A DNA stretch of 64,000 nucleotides from Agrostemma githago (lineage: Eukaryota > Streptophyta > Magnoliopsida > Caryophyllales > Caryophyllaceae), in assembly GCA_958450325.1 (NCBI GenBank), contig OY288246.1, positions 38,310,544 to 38,374,543 of the forward strand, given 5' to 3'. Below, piece after piece: positions 1-11,158 of this stretch (positions are counted from its first letter, which is position 1; each line of letters starts with the position of its first letter). Both the position numbers and the translations under genes were made by a program. The notes beneath the pieces are model-generated. The model was not told the origin of the DNA and made no database searches. It saw nothing but the letters and a program-made list of their open reading frames with translations.

Positions 1-65
1 TCGCAAAAATCGTCAAAATCACGTCAAAAAAAAAATGTGAAAAACACGAAAATCGAGAAAACCGC

Positions 66-158
66 AGAAATCGGGAAAAAGCCGCAAAAACCGGGAAAAT
101 CGGGAAAAAGCCGCAAAAACCGGAAAAATCGGGAAAAAGCCGAAAAAAATCAAAAACG
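66..158 (+). repeat. About three imperfect ~30-bp repeats
   Basis: Units built from ATCGGGAAAAAGCCG followed by CAAAAACCGG recur about every 30 bp. They lie inside the apparent intron of the antisense mobile-domain gene (minus-strand donor at 164). The flanking bases 1-65 are A-rich variants of the same units. Confidence 0.6.
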
Positions 159-164
159 GCATAC

Positions 165-806
165 CTGTAGAAGTCGGGTACTCCCAGTCAACCGGACTGA
201 CGGATCCCTTTTACGATTATCCAAACCCTGGATAATCTCTCCTGTAATCAACTAAGCCGGGCTGTGCTCCGTTTCCATCAGGTCAGCTACAGTGAAAAGT
301 CTGACATGGCCCATGCAAGATAATAAATCCATATGTCCTTCGAAGGCATAGACATGGAGCATGCAAAAAGTAAAGGCCCTACAGCTGTGAACCGGCCTGA
401 CCCGGACATCATCTGGATTCATAAATTTTTCAGCTAAATCGATCAAGGAAACGGTATCCCCTTCTAGCATACGGGATACCTCCATATGAGAAAGCCCTAA
501 GAATTCCCTTAACTTCCTCCTTGGGTCAGGAACTGAAAAAGGGATAGCAGGGCGAAGTATGGGATTCCATCCCCCTGCAGCAGCAATTTCCTCAGGAATA
601 GGGCAAATTTCTCCTCGAGGAAAACCAAATACATGATAGGTATCGTCCCAATAGGACAGGCAAGCATCCAAGAAGTGACGATCCACTTGCATCTGACGGA
701 TCACGGACAATTGGGTAACGCCATTCTGATTTAAGATAGCCCTATCGGCATCTCTGAAATATTTGGACCATTCGTGCAGCATTCCAACTAATCGATCGAT
801 CCCCAT
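165..806 (-). CDS. Antisense plant-mobile-domain-like ORF, exon 1 (Tat element A)
   Basis: A 184-codon ORF (806 down to 252) followed by in-frame homology down to 165. It is homologous along its whole length to exon 1 at 19739-20364: shared blocks include HFLDACL near residue 45, FPRGE near 62, PDPRR near 93 and EFLGLSH near 100. This is the N-terminal half of plant mobile domain / DUF7745-type proteins carried by plant Ty3 elements. It runs opposite to its host element, whose 3' LTR begins at 1451. One nonsense change breaks it: the TAG at 252-254 stands where copy C has TGG, but homology (ITGEII, then LTGS and LLQ) continues to 165, where CAG|GTAT gives a donor site also present in copy C. 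Exon 2 is off the left edge. The start at 806 matches the start in copy C. The mobile-domain call is from motif memory; no search was run. Confidence 0.7.
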
Positions 807-901
807 AATTATTTGCCAAAAGAAAGAATAAATTTTTCAGAGTTTATTCTTTTCTTTAAGGAATCGTGGGAATTGTGAAAATTTATGAAGCAAGTAGAGG
901 G

Positions 902-909
902 TATTTATA
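902..909 (-). promoter_or_regulatory. TATA box of the antisense gene (A)
   Basis: TATAAATA on the minus strand, 96 bp upstream of the ATG at 806. The same octamer sits 97 bp upstream of the corresponding ATG in element C (19635-19642), so type and spacing are conserved between two diverged copies. Confidence 0.6.
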
Positions 910-1437
910 GCATAAAACCAATTTCTCCTCCTCACCTTAGGATTCCCAATCCTAGAGTATTTAGCATGCGATCCTTATCCTAAGGCTTAGCTAAGTCATC
1001 TCGAGCATTCCTATTCCTTTTCAGAGTAAAAAATTCTCTAATTTTCAAAGACTCCAACAAACTCACAAATTCGAACCTTTTCTCAAAATTTTTATTCCCC
1101 AGCACGAGTCTTTTTTTTTTCCTACAAATATTATGTGCAAAACTTTGCTACTTTGCATAAATGTGTACAGGACGACTCAAACAGGACCATGCAATTTGCA
1201 TAACTCCCCAACGGCATTTAACAAGATGAGCCCACATACAGGCCCATTTTAAGTCTTATGCGACGAGTTCAATTCCCCACGGAGTTATCATCAGCTCAGG
1301 TACATTTCTAGTCTGTGGCCGGCGGGCCCATCACGCAGGTCTAATGGACCTTAAACGACCCGACCGGAAGCTACCGGGTTTTAATCCTTGATTGACCTGG
1401 TAGCTACTCTAACTTTCGCCCTGTCCAATCCTCAGTC
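910..1437. other. Element A region between antisense promoter and 3' LTR
   Basis: No coding sequence is seen. The last 150 bp (for example around CTGGTAGCTACTCTAACTTT) match the reverse complement of 19173-19300 in element C, so this is conserved 3' untranslated sequence of the Tat family. Confidence 0.5.
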
Positions 1438-1450
1438 AGAGTGGGGGCTC
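1438..1450 (+). promoter_or_regulatory. Polypurine tract of element A
   Basis: AGAGTGGGGGCTC directly abuts the LTR start TGTAGACACC. A purine-rich tract at this place primes plus-strand DNA synthesis. It shows that 1451-3791 is a 3' LTR whose internal region lies to its left. Confidence 0.7.
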
Positions 1451-3791
1451 TGTAGACACCCACATTTTGACTGCCAGATGTCTATAGTAGTTTCCGACAA
1501 ACACCCGATGATGATCGGACGCTAGCATGCTTTAACGTACTCGGAAATGAGCTCGAAATCATGGATATTTAGCTTGGGCTTTTTAAGGAGTACAAATCTC
1601 ACAAAACCAACCTCAAATTCAGGCCCAGTGGGTCGTTTCGAGTCAAATAACACTAATTTGGGTCGAATCCGACACTAGGGGTAAAACCGTCTTTTAGCGA
1701 CCGAGTCAAAACCCGGTCAAAGATATTTCCCGAGATTTGTGGACCGACCGTGGCATCTCACGTGTCCAGTTCTTACCCAAATTCTACAAAAAATCAACTA
1801 CACAAAATAATAAACAAGTCCGTTTAAGGGTAGAATTTGATCTCAAGTAGGAATCCTATCCAAAAACCGATTCAAACACCCAACCGAGTGCAAATACTCG
1901 GCCGAGCAGCACACAACCAGCCGGTTTTTCTTACTTCTTCACCAAGAAAACGGAATTCTTGTTCTTCTCAACTTCTTACCCAAGCGGTAATTCTAACTCA
2001 AACACATCTCTCAAAGTCAAAGTCGGGAACTCCCTATAAATAGCCCCTTGCATACAACACTTTCAACATCAGAAAAACATCAATTATTAACATCAGGAAT
2101 ACACAACTTTTCCACATCAATCATCCTTACACTTAGCATCGAGAAACCGATATTACAAACCCGAAGGAAACTGACCCTTCACCCGTCACCTCTAAACCGA
2201 GCCACCCTAGCCCGACCGACATCACTCGACGCTCCCGTGCCTAGCCACATTCCGACGAGCCCCGATCCGAGTTAACAAAAGCATGTAGGTTGAGGATGTG
2301 ATCAAACCCGATTTCTCCTTTTCTTCTCTTCTTTTCCTCGTCATCCGTTTTTCTTCTTACGGGTCAGGCGTCGTCTTTTTTTTTTTATTTCTAATATCGA
2401 TATTAACAAAAACTATTTTCATAACAAACATTCTTAAAAATATGATATCGATTTTCCTATAATCGAATAACGTATTAAAAAGAATTATATTAAGATCTCG
2501 ACGATATTAAAAATCGTTACATCTTTTTTCATTCAAATTCCTTTTTGTCAAACAATTTTACAAAACCTTTTTTTAATTCATTCCGAATATTCGATATCGA
2601 TTTCATAATCGAATATCGGATACGACGAATATCGAAAACATGAATCGAATACAAATTAATTCATATTTTGTACGCAATTCATCAAAATTAGCAATTTCGA
2701 ACAAAAAAATAAAAAGTCGGACAGACCCGCACGCGAGTCGCGCTACGCCCAGGCGACTCGCGCACGGGCCTGAAACCCGAACCTCTTTTTTAACTTTTTC
2801 GTTCGTTTTATTATTTATTCTACGAAACGATTTCTAAAATTTACATCTTTTCTAAAACCATTCCAAGTATTTGACATTGATTTCGTAGTCAACCGTCGAA
2901 TATAACGAATGTCGAAAATATTAACTCGAGTACGGATCATACAATATTCATACGCGATTTAATCGAATTTTCAAAAAACCGCTCTCGGAACCAGCCCGAC
3001 ACGCGACTCGCCGACGTCCCGGGCGAGCCGCGCGGCCGGCTGCCTTGGCGCGCCTTTCTCGTTTTTTTGTTGTTTTTCGAACATCATTTTTTTATACAAA
3101 ACAACGTCTTTTCAACAATATTTTTCAGATTTCGATTTTTCTCGATCTCGTACATTTTATTTGCTATTTACAAGTCGATACTAACCCGTTTGTTCATCTC
3201 TTGTAGCAAATTCATTCTTTTTTATCGTTTGTTTTATTATACTAAAACAAATCTCACATGCTAAATTCAACTTTGACGCTAATTTTTCATGCATTAAACC
3301 GACTTAGCAACCCATTTAATTCCTCACATGCTTAGGAAAACAATGTTTGCATATCATTCATCGTTCAACTAACGCGCGTATTAAAACATCATTCAATATC
3401 CTAGTAGAGGCCGCTAATGTGCGGGCGGGGTTGGGTGTTCTTAGTGAACTTCCCAACACGTACCCTCACCCCTTACTCAGAATCGTGGTTTCCGGATGTC
3501 CGAAACCATTGGCAACGAGAGTCATTCAATATACGATAAACCGCTCAAGTCGGCATCGGTATCGAACTGCAAAGGGACGAGCCCAATAAACTCTGACATC
3601 GGAAATGGGCCGTATTTTGTACACGGCCCACTACGACATAGAGTGGGCTCGAACGGTTCCGAATAACCATAAAATTCGGTGGCGACTCCAACTTTGATTT
3701 AAATTTCAATTTGATCATCTCATATGGAGATTCATTCGCCTCCCCTAACCCGCGCGTGGCCGCGTCGGGGTGGACCTATGTCATGTCCACA
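1451..3791 (+). mobile_element. 3' LTR of Tat-lineage element A
   Basis: Begins TGTAGACACC and ends CATGTCCACA. Both ends match the reverse complements of the LTRs at 8656-9958 and 16193-19172. Length is 2341 bp. A TATA box lies at 2035-2042 and a GC-rich block at 2720-3060. The junction after 3791 falls in RT sequence that is continuous at 23552-23560, so element A was inserted into the pol of element B. The expected 5-bp target duplication on this side is CATAC; its partner lies outside the window. Confidence 0.85.
2035..2042 (+). promoter_or_regulatory. LTR TATA box (A)
   Basis: TATAAATA in the context CCCTATAAATAGCCCC, about 585 bp into the LTR. The TATA boxes of LTRs B and C lie at a similar distance (about 515 bp) from their LTR starts. 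U3 would be 1451 to about 2065. Confidence 0.6.
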
Positions 3792-4726
3792 CATACCATG
3801 GTCAATTTGGAGATAAACCGGCTGATATATTGAACTTTTCTGAGGAATCCCCTTATTTCTTTTTCGGTTTTAGGAGGCTTAATCTCGGTGATAGCTTTGA
3901 TTTTTGCTGGCTCGACCTCGATACCACGTTGGCTAACGATATGACCCAGTAATTTGCCAGATGTTACCCCAAAACTGCATTTTTGAGGGTTTAGTCTCAT
4001 GTTGTATTTGCGCAGTCGGGTAAAGAACTTTCTTAGGGCAGTGATGTGCCCGTCCCGGTTCTTGGACTTGACGATCATATTGTCCACATAGACCTCCACT
4101 TCTTTATGCATCATGTCATGCAATAGGGTTGTAGCGGTTCCTTGATATGTGGCCCCGACATTAATAAGACCAAATGGCATGACGGTATAGCAGTAAGTAC
4201 CCCAAGGTGTAGTGAAGGTGGTCTTACTCATATCTTTTTCTGCCATTTTAATTTGATTGTACCCGGCATACCCATCCATAAAGGATAGAAGGGCATGGTC
4301 GACGGTATTGTCTACCAGTATGTCGATGTGAAGTAATGGAAAGTCATCTTTCGGGTTCGCTTTGTTAAGATCCCGAAAGTCCACGCATACGCGCAATGTA
4401 CCATCCTTTTTAAAAACCGACACTATGTTTGCGACCCAGTCCGGATATTCGGACACCTGTATGAAGCCGGCTTTGTTTATCGACTTTGACATTTCCTTAA
4501 CCGATTTACACCCGTCTTTAATTGGTATGTGATGCTCGGCTATTTTCCGGTCTATCCCCGGCATGTCCTTGTAGGACCATGCGAAAACGTCTTTGAATTC
4601 CTGGAGGAGGCTTTTGAACTGTTGTCTCTCCTTGGGATCTAAGGATAACCCTATCTTAAGCATCTGGGGCTCTAAAATTGTTCCCACATTGATGGACTCG
4701 CTTTCTTCGATTACCGGATTTTGGGA
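3792..4726 (-). pseudogene. Reverse transcriptase of element B, truncated
   Basis: Minus-strand frame of about 300 codons starting just upstream of 4687. It contains the RT blocks VCVDFRDLNKA, FMDGYAGYNQI, FTTPWGTYCY, MPFGLINVGATYQ and the active-site region VEVYVDN, then LNPQKCSFGV and the connection to RNase H. The catalytic YVDD has become YVDN. About 15 residues between DGCKSVK and KAGFIQ are missing compared with element C (23552-24298). The frame ends where element A is inserted. The enzyme would copy element RNA into DNA in virus-like particles; this copy cannot. Confidence 0.85.
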
Positions 4727-4888
4727 CTCCCTTCACTCTAACAGCTCGATCAGATGAGGAGGTAGGGGTACCTATTCGTCGGCTTTCTCAATGTCATTGC
4801 ATAGAATATTTTCGAAACTAGAATTGCAGTTAAAAAGAGACAAGTCATAAGTAGAACGGTTGTTATTATTGATAGAAAACTTGGAAAA

Positions 4889-5913
4889 TTACTCGAAGAG
4901 ATCAGCCGTCTGATCATTGGTCAGTGGTGGGATAGGTAAGGTACTCGGGACAAACCCCAAGGCACCATCAGGAATAACTAAAGGGAGAGGGGTTACAGGA
5001 GTGACTCTAGCACCGGACACCCTAGACTCGACCTCAGACTCTGACTCAGACTCCGACTTAGACTCAGACTCAGAAGCAGGCATGTCCCCTTCACCGGTGA
5101 CCAGTTTCTAGATCCTCCCTTGACTGTCATCCACTTGACAGTCTTTCTCCAAGCCATGTTTCCTATCTAGGAGCCAACATCCGAGATCAGCTTAGTTGGG
5201 TCAAACCTGTTGTTGTGGAAGATTAGGTTAACCAAGTCTTCCTTGGAAGTCGGGGCTATCTTGTCTTCCCCGAATAATAGCCCTAGCGCGGGCTCAGCAT
5301 TGTCAGCATTCTCGGATTGGATGAAGGTGAACACATCCTCTGGGATACAGTTGCAGTCCCGGGCCAATTGGGTCACAGGGTGCACAACATTTGGTTGGAA
5401 TAGACCAACCTGGACGGCCCCCAATACCGACGTGACGATATAATCAGTCAGTCGTGGGCTATAAGGGCTCAAGTGGATACCCTTACTGAGATTGCAGGCC
5501 TTCTCGATGCCTGCTTGGACAACATTGCCCGGCGTCATAGCGTACCTTAGGCCGAAGTGAGAGTCTTCGTTCTTCAGGACCTCGATAATCTTCCCAACTT
5601 GAAGGTAAGGTCTGGAGGTAGTCCCCGGGAAGTATCCCAAATCCTGCAACATCGTATCGATACTAGTGGTGAAGTAGGACTTGAAGAGGTAGTCTTCCTC
5701 GATCATCCCCACGAAATCGAACCCCAAAATGTCTGAACCGAGGAGGCTCGTGGCATTGCAGCTAGCCACAGTCATATGGGTTGCCTCTAGGGTGATAACA
5801 CTGTCATGCAGAGGTAATTTGATTTTTCGGTGTAGGGTGGAGGACACCGCTTTGACAGCATGAATCCACGGGCACCCCAAGAGTAGATTGAAAGAGGGGG
5901 TGACGTCGATCAC
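4889..5913 (-). pseudogene. Protease C-terminus and PR-RT linker of element B
   Basis: The frame 5913-5167 contains LLGCPWIHA, a Tat protease C-terminal motif, followed by VSSTLHRKIKLP and a long linker (HFGLRYAMTPGN, CNCIPEDVFTFIQ). A second frame, 5083-4889, has an acidic Ser/Glu run (SESESKSESESESE) that recurs at 24311-25180 and 37272-38291. Frame changes at about 5110-5167 break the polyprotein. The protease catalytic DTG part should lie in the unresolved, decayed stretch 5914-6287. Confidence 0.7.
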
Positions 5914-6287
5914 CTGGAACTCTAGCTCTTTTTCTACTGGGCCCGATATAATTGTCAGCTTAATGGCCCCAGCTACCGACTTTGGGCTACCATTTCAGCA
6001 GGGGTAACCATTGAGTCAATCTTGATTTGGTCGAGGACCTTGGTAAGTGCCTCTTGATGTTCTTGTGAGCTGACCATGAGTTTCCATAAGGTGAGGTCAA
6101 CTCGGGTCTTCTTCAGCTGTTTTACGAGAGCCTTGTCAGTGGTCGGCTCTTCAGGTGCGACTTCCGTCCGGACTGGCTCAGTGACGGTTGCCAGGATAGG
6201 GGTGTCCCTAAAGCTAGTGGCTTGGTAGGGACGACCAGAGCGAGTGAGGTGGTTACTGGCTAAGACTTTAGATTTAACCTTTTGAAC

Positions 6288-7615
6288 TTACTCACTAGTA
6301 ATGGGGACAGCTTCCCCTTTGATGAGGTATACATCGTCTTGATCATCGAACCAGATCCCGTTCACTTGCGAGATAAAGGGACAGATAAGGTGAGAACAAT
6401 TGATCACCTCCCCGGTAAACACGGCGTGGGAGCTGAAAGGATTGTCCTTGTTACTTGGTTTGTCCCCGGGCAAAGGAATCTTACCACTCTCGATCAGGTC
6501 TTGGATAAGATGCCTCAACTTCCAGCATTTTTCGGTATCATGCATTTTTCCCCTATGATATTGGCAATAAGCTTGAGCATTGTAGTTCTTGGAGTGTCGG
6601 TTGATTGGAACTTTAGGAGTTGGGCCTATCGGTTGGATTAGGCCTTTAGAAGAGAACCTTTGTAAGGCGTAGGTATAAGTAGTACCTATATCGGTGAATA
6701 CCCGAGGTGAGGTATTCTTCTTGGATGAGGCATCGAGTAGATTGACCTCATCGAAAATGCTGCGGACTGCAGCCGGGGCCTTAGCAGAGGAGGAGGCCCC
6801 TTGGTAACCCTTGCCAGAGGCTTTAGTTAGGCCCTCTAGCCTTAGGTCGTCTTCGATTCTCATACCCATTTCAGTAAGGGTGGTGAAATTGGGTATGACA
6901 GCATACCGGAGATGGACCCGGTAGGAGGGGAGGAGGTTTTTCACGAAGGCCTCCATCAAAGTTTTCTCGCTGGGCTTATCGACCAGCTTGACACTCTTGG
7001 CCCTTCAGCGTTAAAGGTATTTGGTAAAATCTTCCTTGGGCTCTTGGCCCATAACCTCCAGGGAGCGCATAGTGGTTTGGATCTCGGTGTTATCAGCATA
7101 GTTCCGAGCGAATTTCGTAGCCACATCGTCCCAGGTTGGGTATTTTTTCAGGTCTAGCCTCTAGTACCAGGCCCGTGGGTGCTTCTCGAGAGACGCAGCA
7201 AACAGATTCTTAAACATACAAGAATCCACCCCCTTGATAGTCATAAATTCCTTGAAGGCCCGTAAATGTAGTAACGTGTCTTTAGTTCCCTCGAACATTG
7301 GCAAACCTGTCAGGCTCGGGTTTACGGGCAGCTTGTCATTCACTGGAAGTAGTCATGGGAATTTTCTTATGGATGTTGTTACGCCCAGACAGGTGCACCT
7401 GTTCCTCTAGTCGACGCACCGCGCTAACCAGTTCAGCCGTGGGTCAAGTGTTTTTGGGCCCGGGGTTAGGAGTCCCTTGCTCCACATCGGTCAGAAGAGC
7501 ATTTGTGGCTGCTTGATCGATCCTTATTGCTACCAGTTGAGCTTCAACTTCCATTTGTTTACCGACCATACATGGTTGCCATCATGGTTTTCAGATCATT
7601 CAAGGCTTGCTCCAT
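6288..7615 (-). pseudogene. Gag of element B, frame-shifted
   Basis: Three successive minus-strand segments: a start near 7615 (MEQALNDLKTMM), then 7343-7161 (PMFEGTKDTLLHLRAF, FAASLEKHPRAWY), then 6959-6288 (MMEAFVKNLLPSYRVHLRY, RIEDDLRLEGL, YCQYHRGKMHDTEKCW, LRHLIQDLIESG). The capsid-like order and the C-x2-H-x7-H-x4-C type segment near 6500 fit Tat Gag. At least two frameshifts and a stop separate the pieces. Gag would form the particle that packages element RNA. Confidence 0.7.
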
Positions 7616-8632
7616 TCTAAGCCTGGTTGAAGGTGGCCTATCTAGAAGAATACCACGTAATCAGAAACCTTGGGCCCAGACCTTGGAATCAAAACAGTAC
7701 ATCCCGAGCAATGAAAAGACTGAACGGGAAAATGACTTCGAGGAAGACGACTAGACGGGTGACTCGTGGGTGATGTGACTCCCTTAGGATTCGGCTATGT
7801 GGACCGGATCCCGTTCGAAGGAAGGATCACGTGAAATTTCCCAAAACTTTAGACTCGAGTGTCTAACGGACCCTCCTTTGTAGGGGTATGCCCTACGCAG
7901 GTTGGTCATGCCTTTAAGACAAGGCGGACTTGGGATGGGGAAGAAACCCGTGATGTAGGATCAACAGAGTTTCGACGCTATAAACCTTCGACGTAATATG
8001 AAAAGACCCGACACACGGATAACAATAGGTCCTATAAGAAGGTTTTTGAAAATGGTTGAATTTTGAAAAATTCGGACAACAAGACTGAGCTTTTTTGAAA
8101 AGTCAGAAGTTTTTTGAGTTTCGAAATGGATAGCATGCCGGCTTAAAAATAGGCTATTTAGAGTCAGATCTTAAGTCTAAAATTCAGCAGCATTCAGAGT
8201 TTTTTAAATACTTGACATTTTTGGAAAAATGCATTTTTGAAATGACGGTTTTAAAAAAATGACACGAAAACCAAATAGCACATCGTCAAACAAGCATTAT
8301 GACGACATCATGTATGCTTTAAAACTAAGTCTCAGTCGATCAAAATAGGGTCTATACCAACACCGATGGCTCTCTCGTAAATCAGGACGAACTTCCTAAG
8401 CCGAATTGGACTTAGAACATACCTTGAAACCCATACGAGTTTGGCCATAGATGTCTTTAGCGCACCCATGTAGGAATGCACCGCGGTATAGTGGGACGTC
8501 AGTCACAAGTAATCGGCCCGGGCAAAAATAGGGTTATGCATGAGCCATCGAACTAAAACGCGTACATTAATAACCGAACGATTTCTATTCGAGTCTCACC
8601 CTGAGAACCCCGATGACAAGTGGTACATCAAG
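7616..8632 (-). other. Leader region of element B
   Basis: About 1 kb between the primer site and gag. No ORF with family motifs is seen. It contains direct variants of TTTTTGAAAA and a C/G-rich part at 7760-7960. It is presumably the packaging leader of the genomic RNA. Confidence 0.4.
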
Positions 8633-8652
8633 TATCCCTAGCGGAGTCGCCA
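8633..8652 (-). promoter_or_regulatory. Primer binding site of element B
   Basis: The minus strand reads TGGCGACTCCGCTAGGGATA starting 3 bp after the LTR end. A TGGCGAC-type site at this place is where a tRNA 3' end primes minus-strand synthesis. The matching tRNA was not identified with certainty. Confidence 0.65.
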
Positions 8653-8655
8653 AAT

Positions 8656-9958
8656 TGTGGACATGACATAGGTCCACCTCGACGCGGCCATGCGCGGGTT
8701 TGGGTAGGCGAATGAATCTCGTGGTAAGATTGTTCTCAGACCGAAATTTAAATCGAAGTTGGAGTCGCCACCGAACATTGTGGGAGTTCGGGCCCGTACG
8801 AACCCACTCTGTACTTAGGCGTATCGCGCACAAAGCACGGCCCGCTTTAGTACTAGAGCTTGTGGGGTTCGTCCCTTTGCATAACGACACCGATGTCGAG
8901 TTATCGGGTATCATGTATAGATTGACTCTCGTTCGCCAATGGTTTCGGGCATCCAGAAATCAAAGGTTCTTAGTAAGGGGTGAGGGTACGTGTTGGGAAG
9001 CCCACGAAGGACATCCAACCCCGCCCGCACTTAGCGGCCTCTACTAGGATATCGTTCGGTTTTCGTGTACGCGTGTTAGTAAGACAGGTTAAATGATATG
9101 CAAATAGCATTTTAGCTACGCATGCGAAATACGTGTTCAGCTACGTTTTTTAATGCATCATAAATTATGTCGAAGTTGAATTTAGCATGCGATGTTCATT
9201 TAGAAAGCGATAAATGACAAACATCGAAAATAAACAAACTCGAAATAAATTACAAATTACACGGGCGGAAATACAATCCAGAATTCACAATACTTGGACA
9301 AAAGGCGGAATAGTAAATGAGTTGTCGGGAGGCTTGGTCTTGGGATGGTTTTATGTGTGCAAAGCTCTCAAAGTTGGTGGAAAATGAGGGTTGTTGAAGG
9401 TTGTCAGAGTTGTGAAATGATGAGCCGTGGTTTTTTTTTATAGATTTTATCCCCCGGCTAGGGGTCACTCGAATGAGTGGCCCTATGTGCACTCGATCGA
9501 GTGGCCTACTGTAGGGTCCTTGGGTATTTTTTGGGGGTGCACTCGATCGAGTGGCCCTTAGGGACTCAATCGAGTGCATCTAACCGGGTGGAGCATTTTT
9601 AGGAAAGTTGGGATTTTGTTTGACCTATGATTTAGTTTGTGTTGTCTTTGTTCATTTTATGTATTTGGACGTAGCGTGAGGCTAGTTACGTCTCGGGTTT
9701 TGACTCGGTCGCAAAAGACGGTTTTGCCCCTGGTGGCGATTTTAGCTCAAAATAGCTTTATTTTATTGAAAATGACCCACTGAGTCTAAATTTGAGGTCG
9801 GTTTTGAGAGATTTGTACTCCGTTAAGTGCCCACGTCGGATACTATTGATTCCGAGTCCCGTATTCGAGCGCATTAAAGCATGTTTACGTCTGATCATCA
9901 TCGGGTGTTTGGTTTGAGACTACTATAAACACAAACAGTCAAAATGCGGGTATCTACA
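8656..9958 (-). mobile_element. 5' LTR of Tat element B (1303 bp)
   Basis: The minus strand starts TGTAGATACCCG at 9958 and ends CATGTCCACA at 8656. TATA box TATAAAAA at 9442-9435. Several dyad motifs of the form CACTCGATCGAGTG occupy 9466-9580, directly upstream of the TATA box. Compared with the LTR of element C it lacks about 1.7 kb corresponding to about 16850-18530. Confidence 0.85.
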
Positions 9959-10664
9959 CAGTGCTACTACAATGGCCTTGTTGTCAAGGTTGTGTATTAG
10001 TGCTGCTGCCATTTCAACGTTGCTATTGCTAAATTCGAACCCATCTTCGTTCCTTTCTTCTTCTCTGTTTTCTTTCTCTTGCTTCTTTTTCGTACACTTG
10101 TTGTTGCTGTAATTACTTTATCAGTTTTTTTTTGTTGTTGGTATTGTCGTTAATTCTGATGTCAACATTGTTACAGGTTTGCAACTGTCGTTGCTTCTGT
10201 GTTGCGTTGCTGCTGCTGTCACGTTTTTGTTGTTGTTGTTGTTGTACGCTGCTGTTGTTATACCGATGTTGTTGTCGCTGTTGTGGTCCTTCTTCCTCTT
10301 CTTAATCTTCACCTTTTCCTCTTTTATTATTGTTGTTTCTTCTCCTTCTGATTTCGTTCTACTGCCATTGTGGATGCTACTGCCTGTTGTCGTGTTCTGT
10401 TCGTGTCTGATGCTCGTCCTTTTACTCTGTCTCTTTCTTCGTTCCTTCATTCTACTTCTTGTCGTTGTTGTTGTTGTCCTTCTTCGTTCTATGTTACTGT
10501 CACTGATGTTGCGTTGCTGCTTTGTTGCTTTTTTCGGTTGATGTTAATGTCATCCTTTTCTGTTCATTTTGTTTGCTGCTCATTTTGTCTCCTGTTTCGG
10601 AGTTGTTTGCCACTGTATTGCGTTAGAATTTATAGGGGATTACATTTAAGGCCACTCCAACCAC
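9959..10664. other. Low-complexity T/G/C-rich stretch with very little A
   Basis: Built from TTG, TGC, CTT and TTC runs (for example TTGTTGTTGTTGTTG at 10227-10241). Long open frames on both strands are a product of this composition, and no protein family is recognisable. Origin unknown; possibly an expanded repeat or an untranslated part of an element. Confidence 0.5.
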
Positions 10665-11142
10665 TCATCCCATTAATGGCATTCAAACCCAGTTTCCCTA
10701 GAAGAAGAAGAGCCAGACGAGAATGACGTCGTACCTGCACACAAGGGCATTCAAGAAAGTAGGAATCCCCTCCAAACGCGTCTATCGTCAACCTCACCGC
10801 CAGTAGGGGCAGGTGTCGCAGCCTGACGATGGGGCAATTGATAAAGAAAGATCTCCTCTCCCTATAAATAGGGCACTATTCTCCCCCAATCAAAGGAGAA
10901 CAAATAAGTAGCACTTATCTCACTAAAAAGGGAGGTAAGACACTTAACTAAAACCGAGACATTAACCGTACAAACTCATCGCTAGCTTGAGCGTCGGAGA
11001 GGCAACCTCGGACACCCTCTGAGACCCTTGTTTGTCACTTGTGCAGTGACAGAAGCCGGTCGGACGCCAAAAGGAAGCGAGAAGACGAAACTTACCGGCG
11101 ACCTCAGCTGGCTCACATCGATTGTTTGCATCCCAAACAATA
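10665..11142 (+). mobile_element. LTR-like fragment with TATA box
   Basis: CCTATAAATAGGG (TATA at 10863-10870) is followed about 40 bp on by a C/A-rich start region and then a GC-rich stretch, as in U3-R-U5 of plant LTRs. It ends abruptly where the inverted-repeat element at 11143 begins. No internal region, PBS or partner LTR is found, so the family is not assigned. Confidence 0.4.
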
Positions 11143-11150
11143 ACTAATGC

Positions 11151-11158
11151 ATCCTAAG
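11151..11158 (+). repeat. hAT target-site duplication, left copy
   Basis: ATCCTAAG, identical to 11789-11796. Eight base pairs is the hAT superfamily length. Confidence 0.85.

Larger units (their letters stand above)
3792..9958 (-). mobile_element. Tat-lineage Ty3/gypsy element B, 5' part
   Basis: Runs right to left: 5' LTR (8656-9958), primer site (8633-8652), leader, gag, protease/linker and RT, then cut by element A at 3792. Protein order and the close match to element C, which shows RT followed by a second RNase H, place it in the Tat/Ogre-Retand group. Frameshifts, an RT deletion and a mutated RT active site make it inactive. RNase H and integrase would lie beyond A, left of the window. 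Confidence 0.8.

Noticed and set aside
8585..9047. ORFs on both strands in LTR B, and the similar ones at 16167-16556
   Set aside because: They lie in U5 of the LTRs; their similarity reflects LTR homology rather than a conserved protein.
10121..10541. Overlapping ORFs of about 110-120 codons on both strands
   Set aside because: They follow from the TTG/CTT/TGC composition; hydrophobic or Asn/Lys runs with no family motif.
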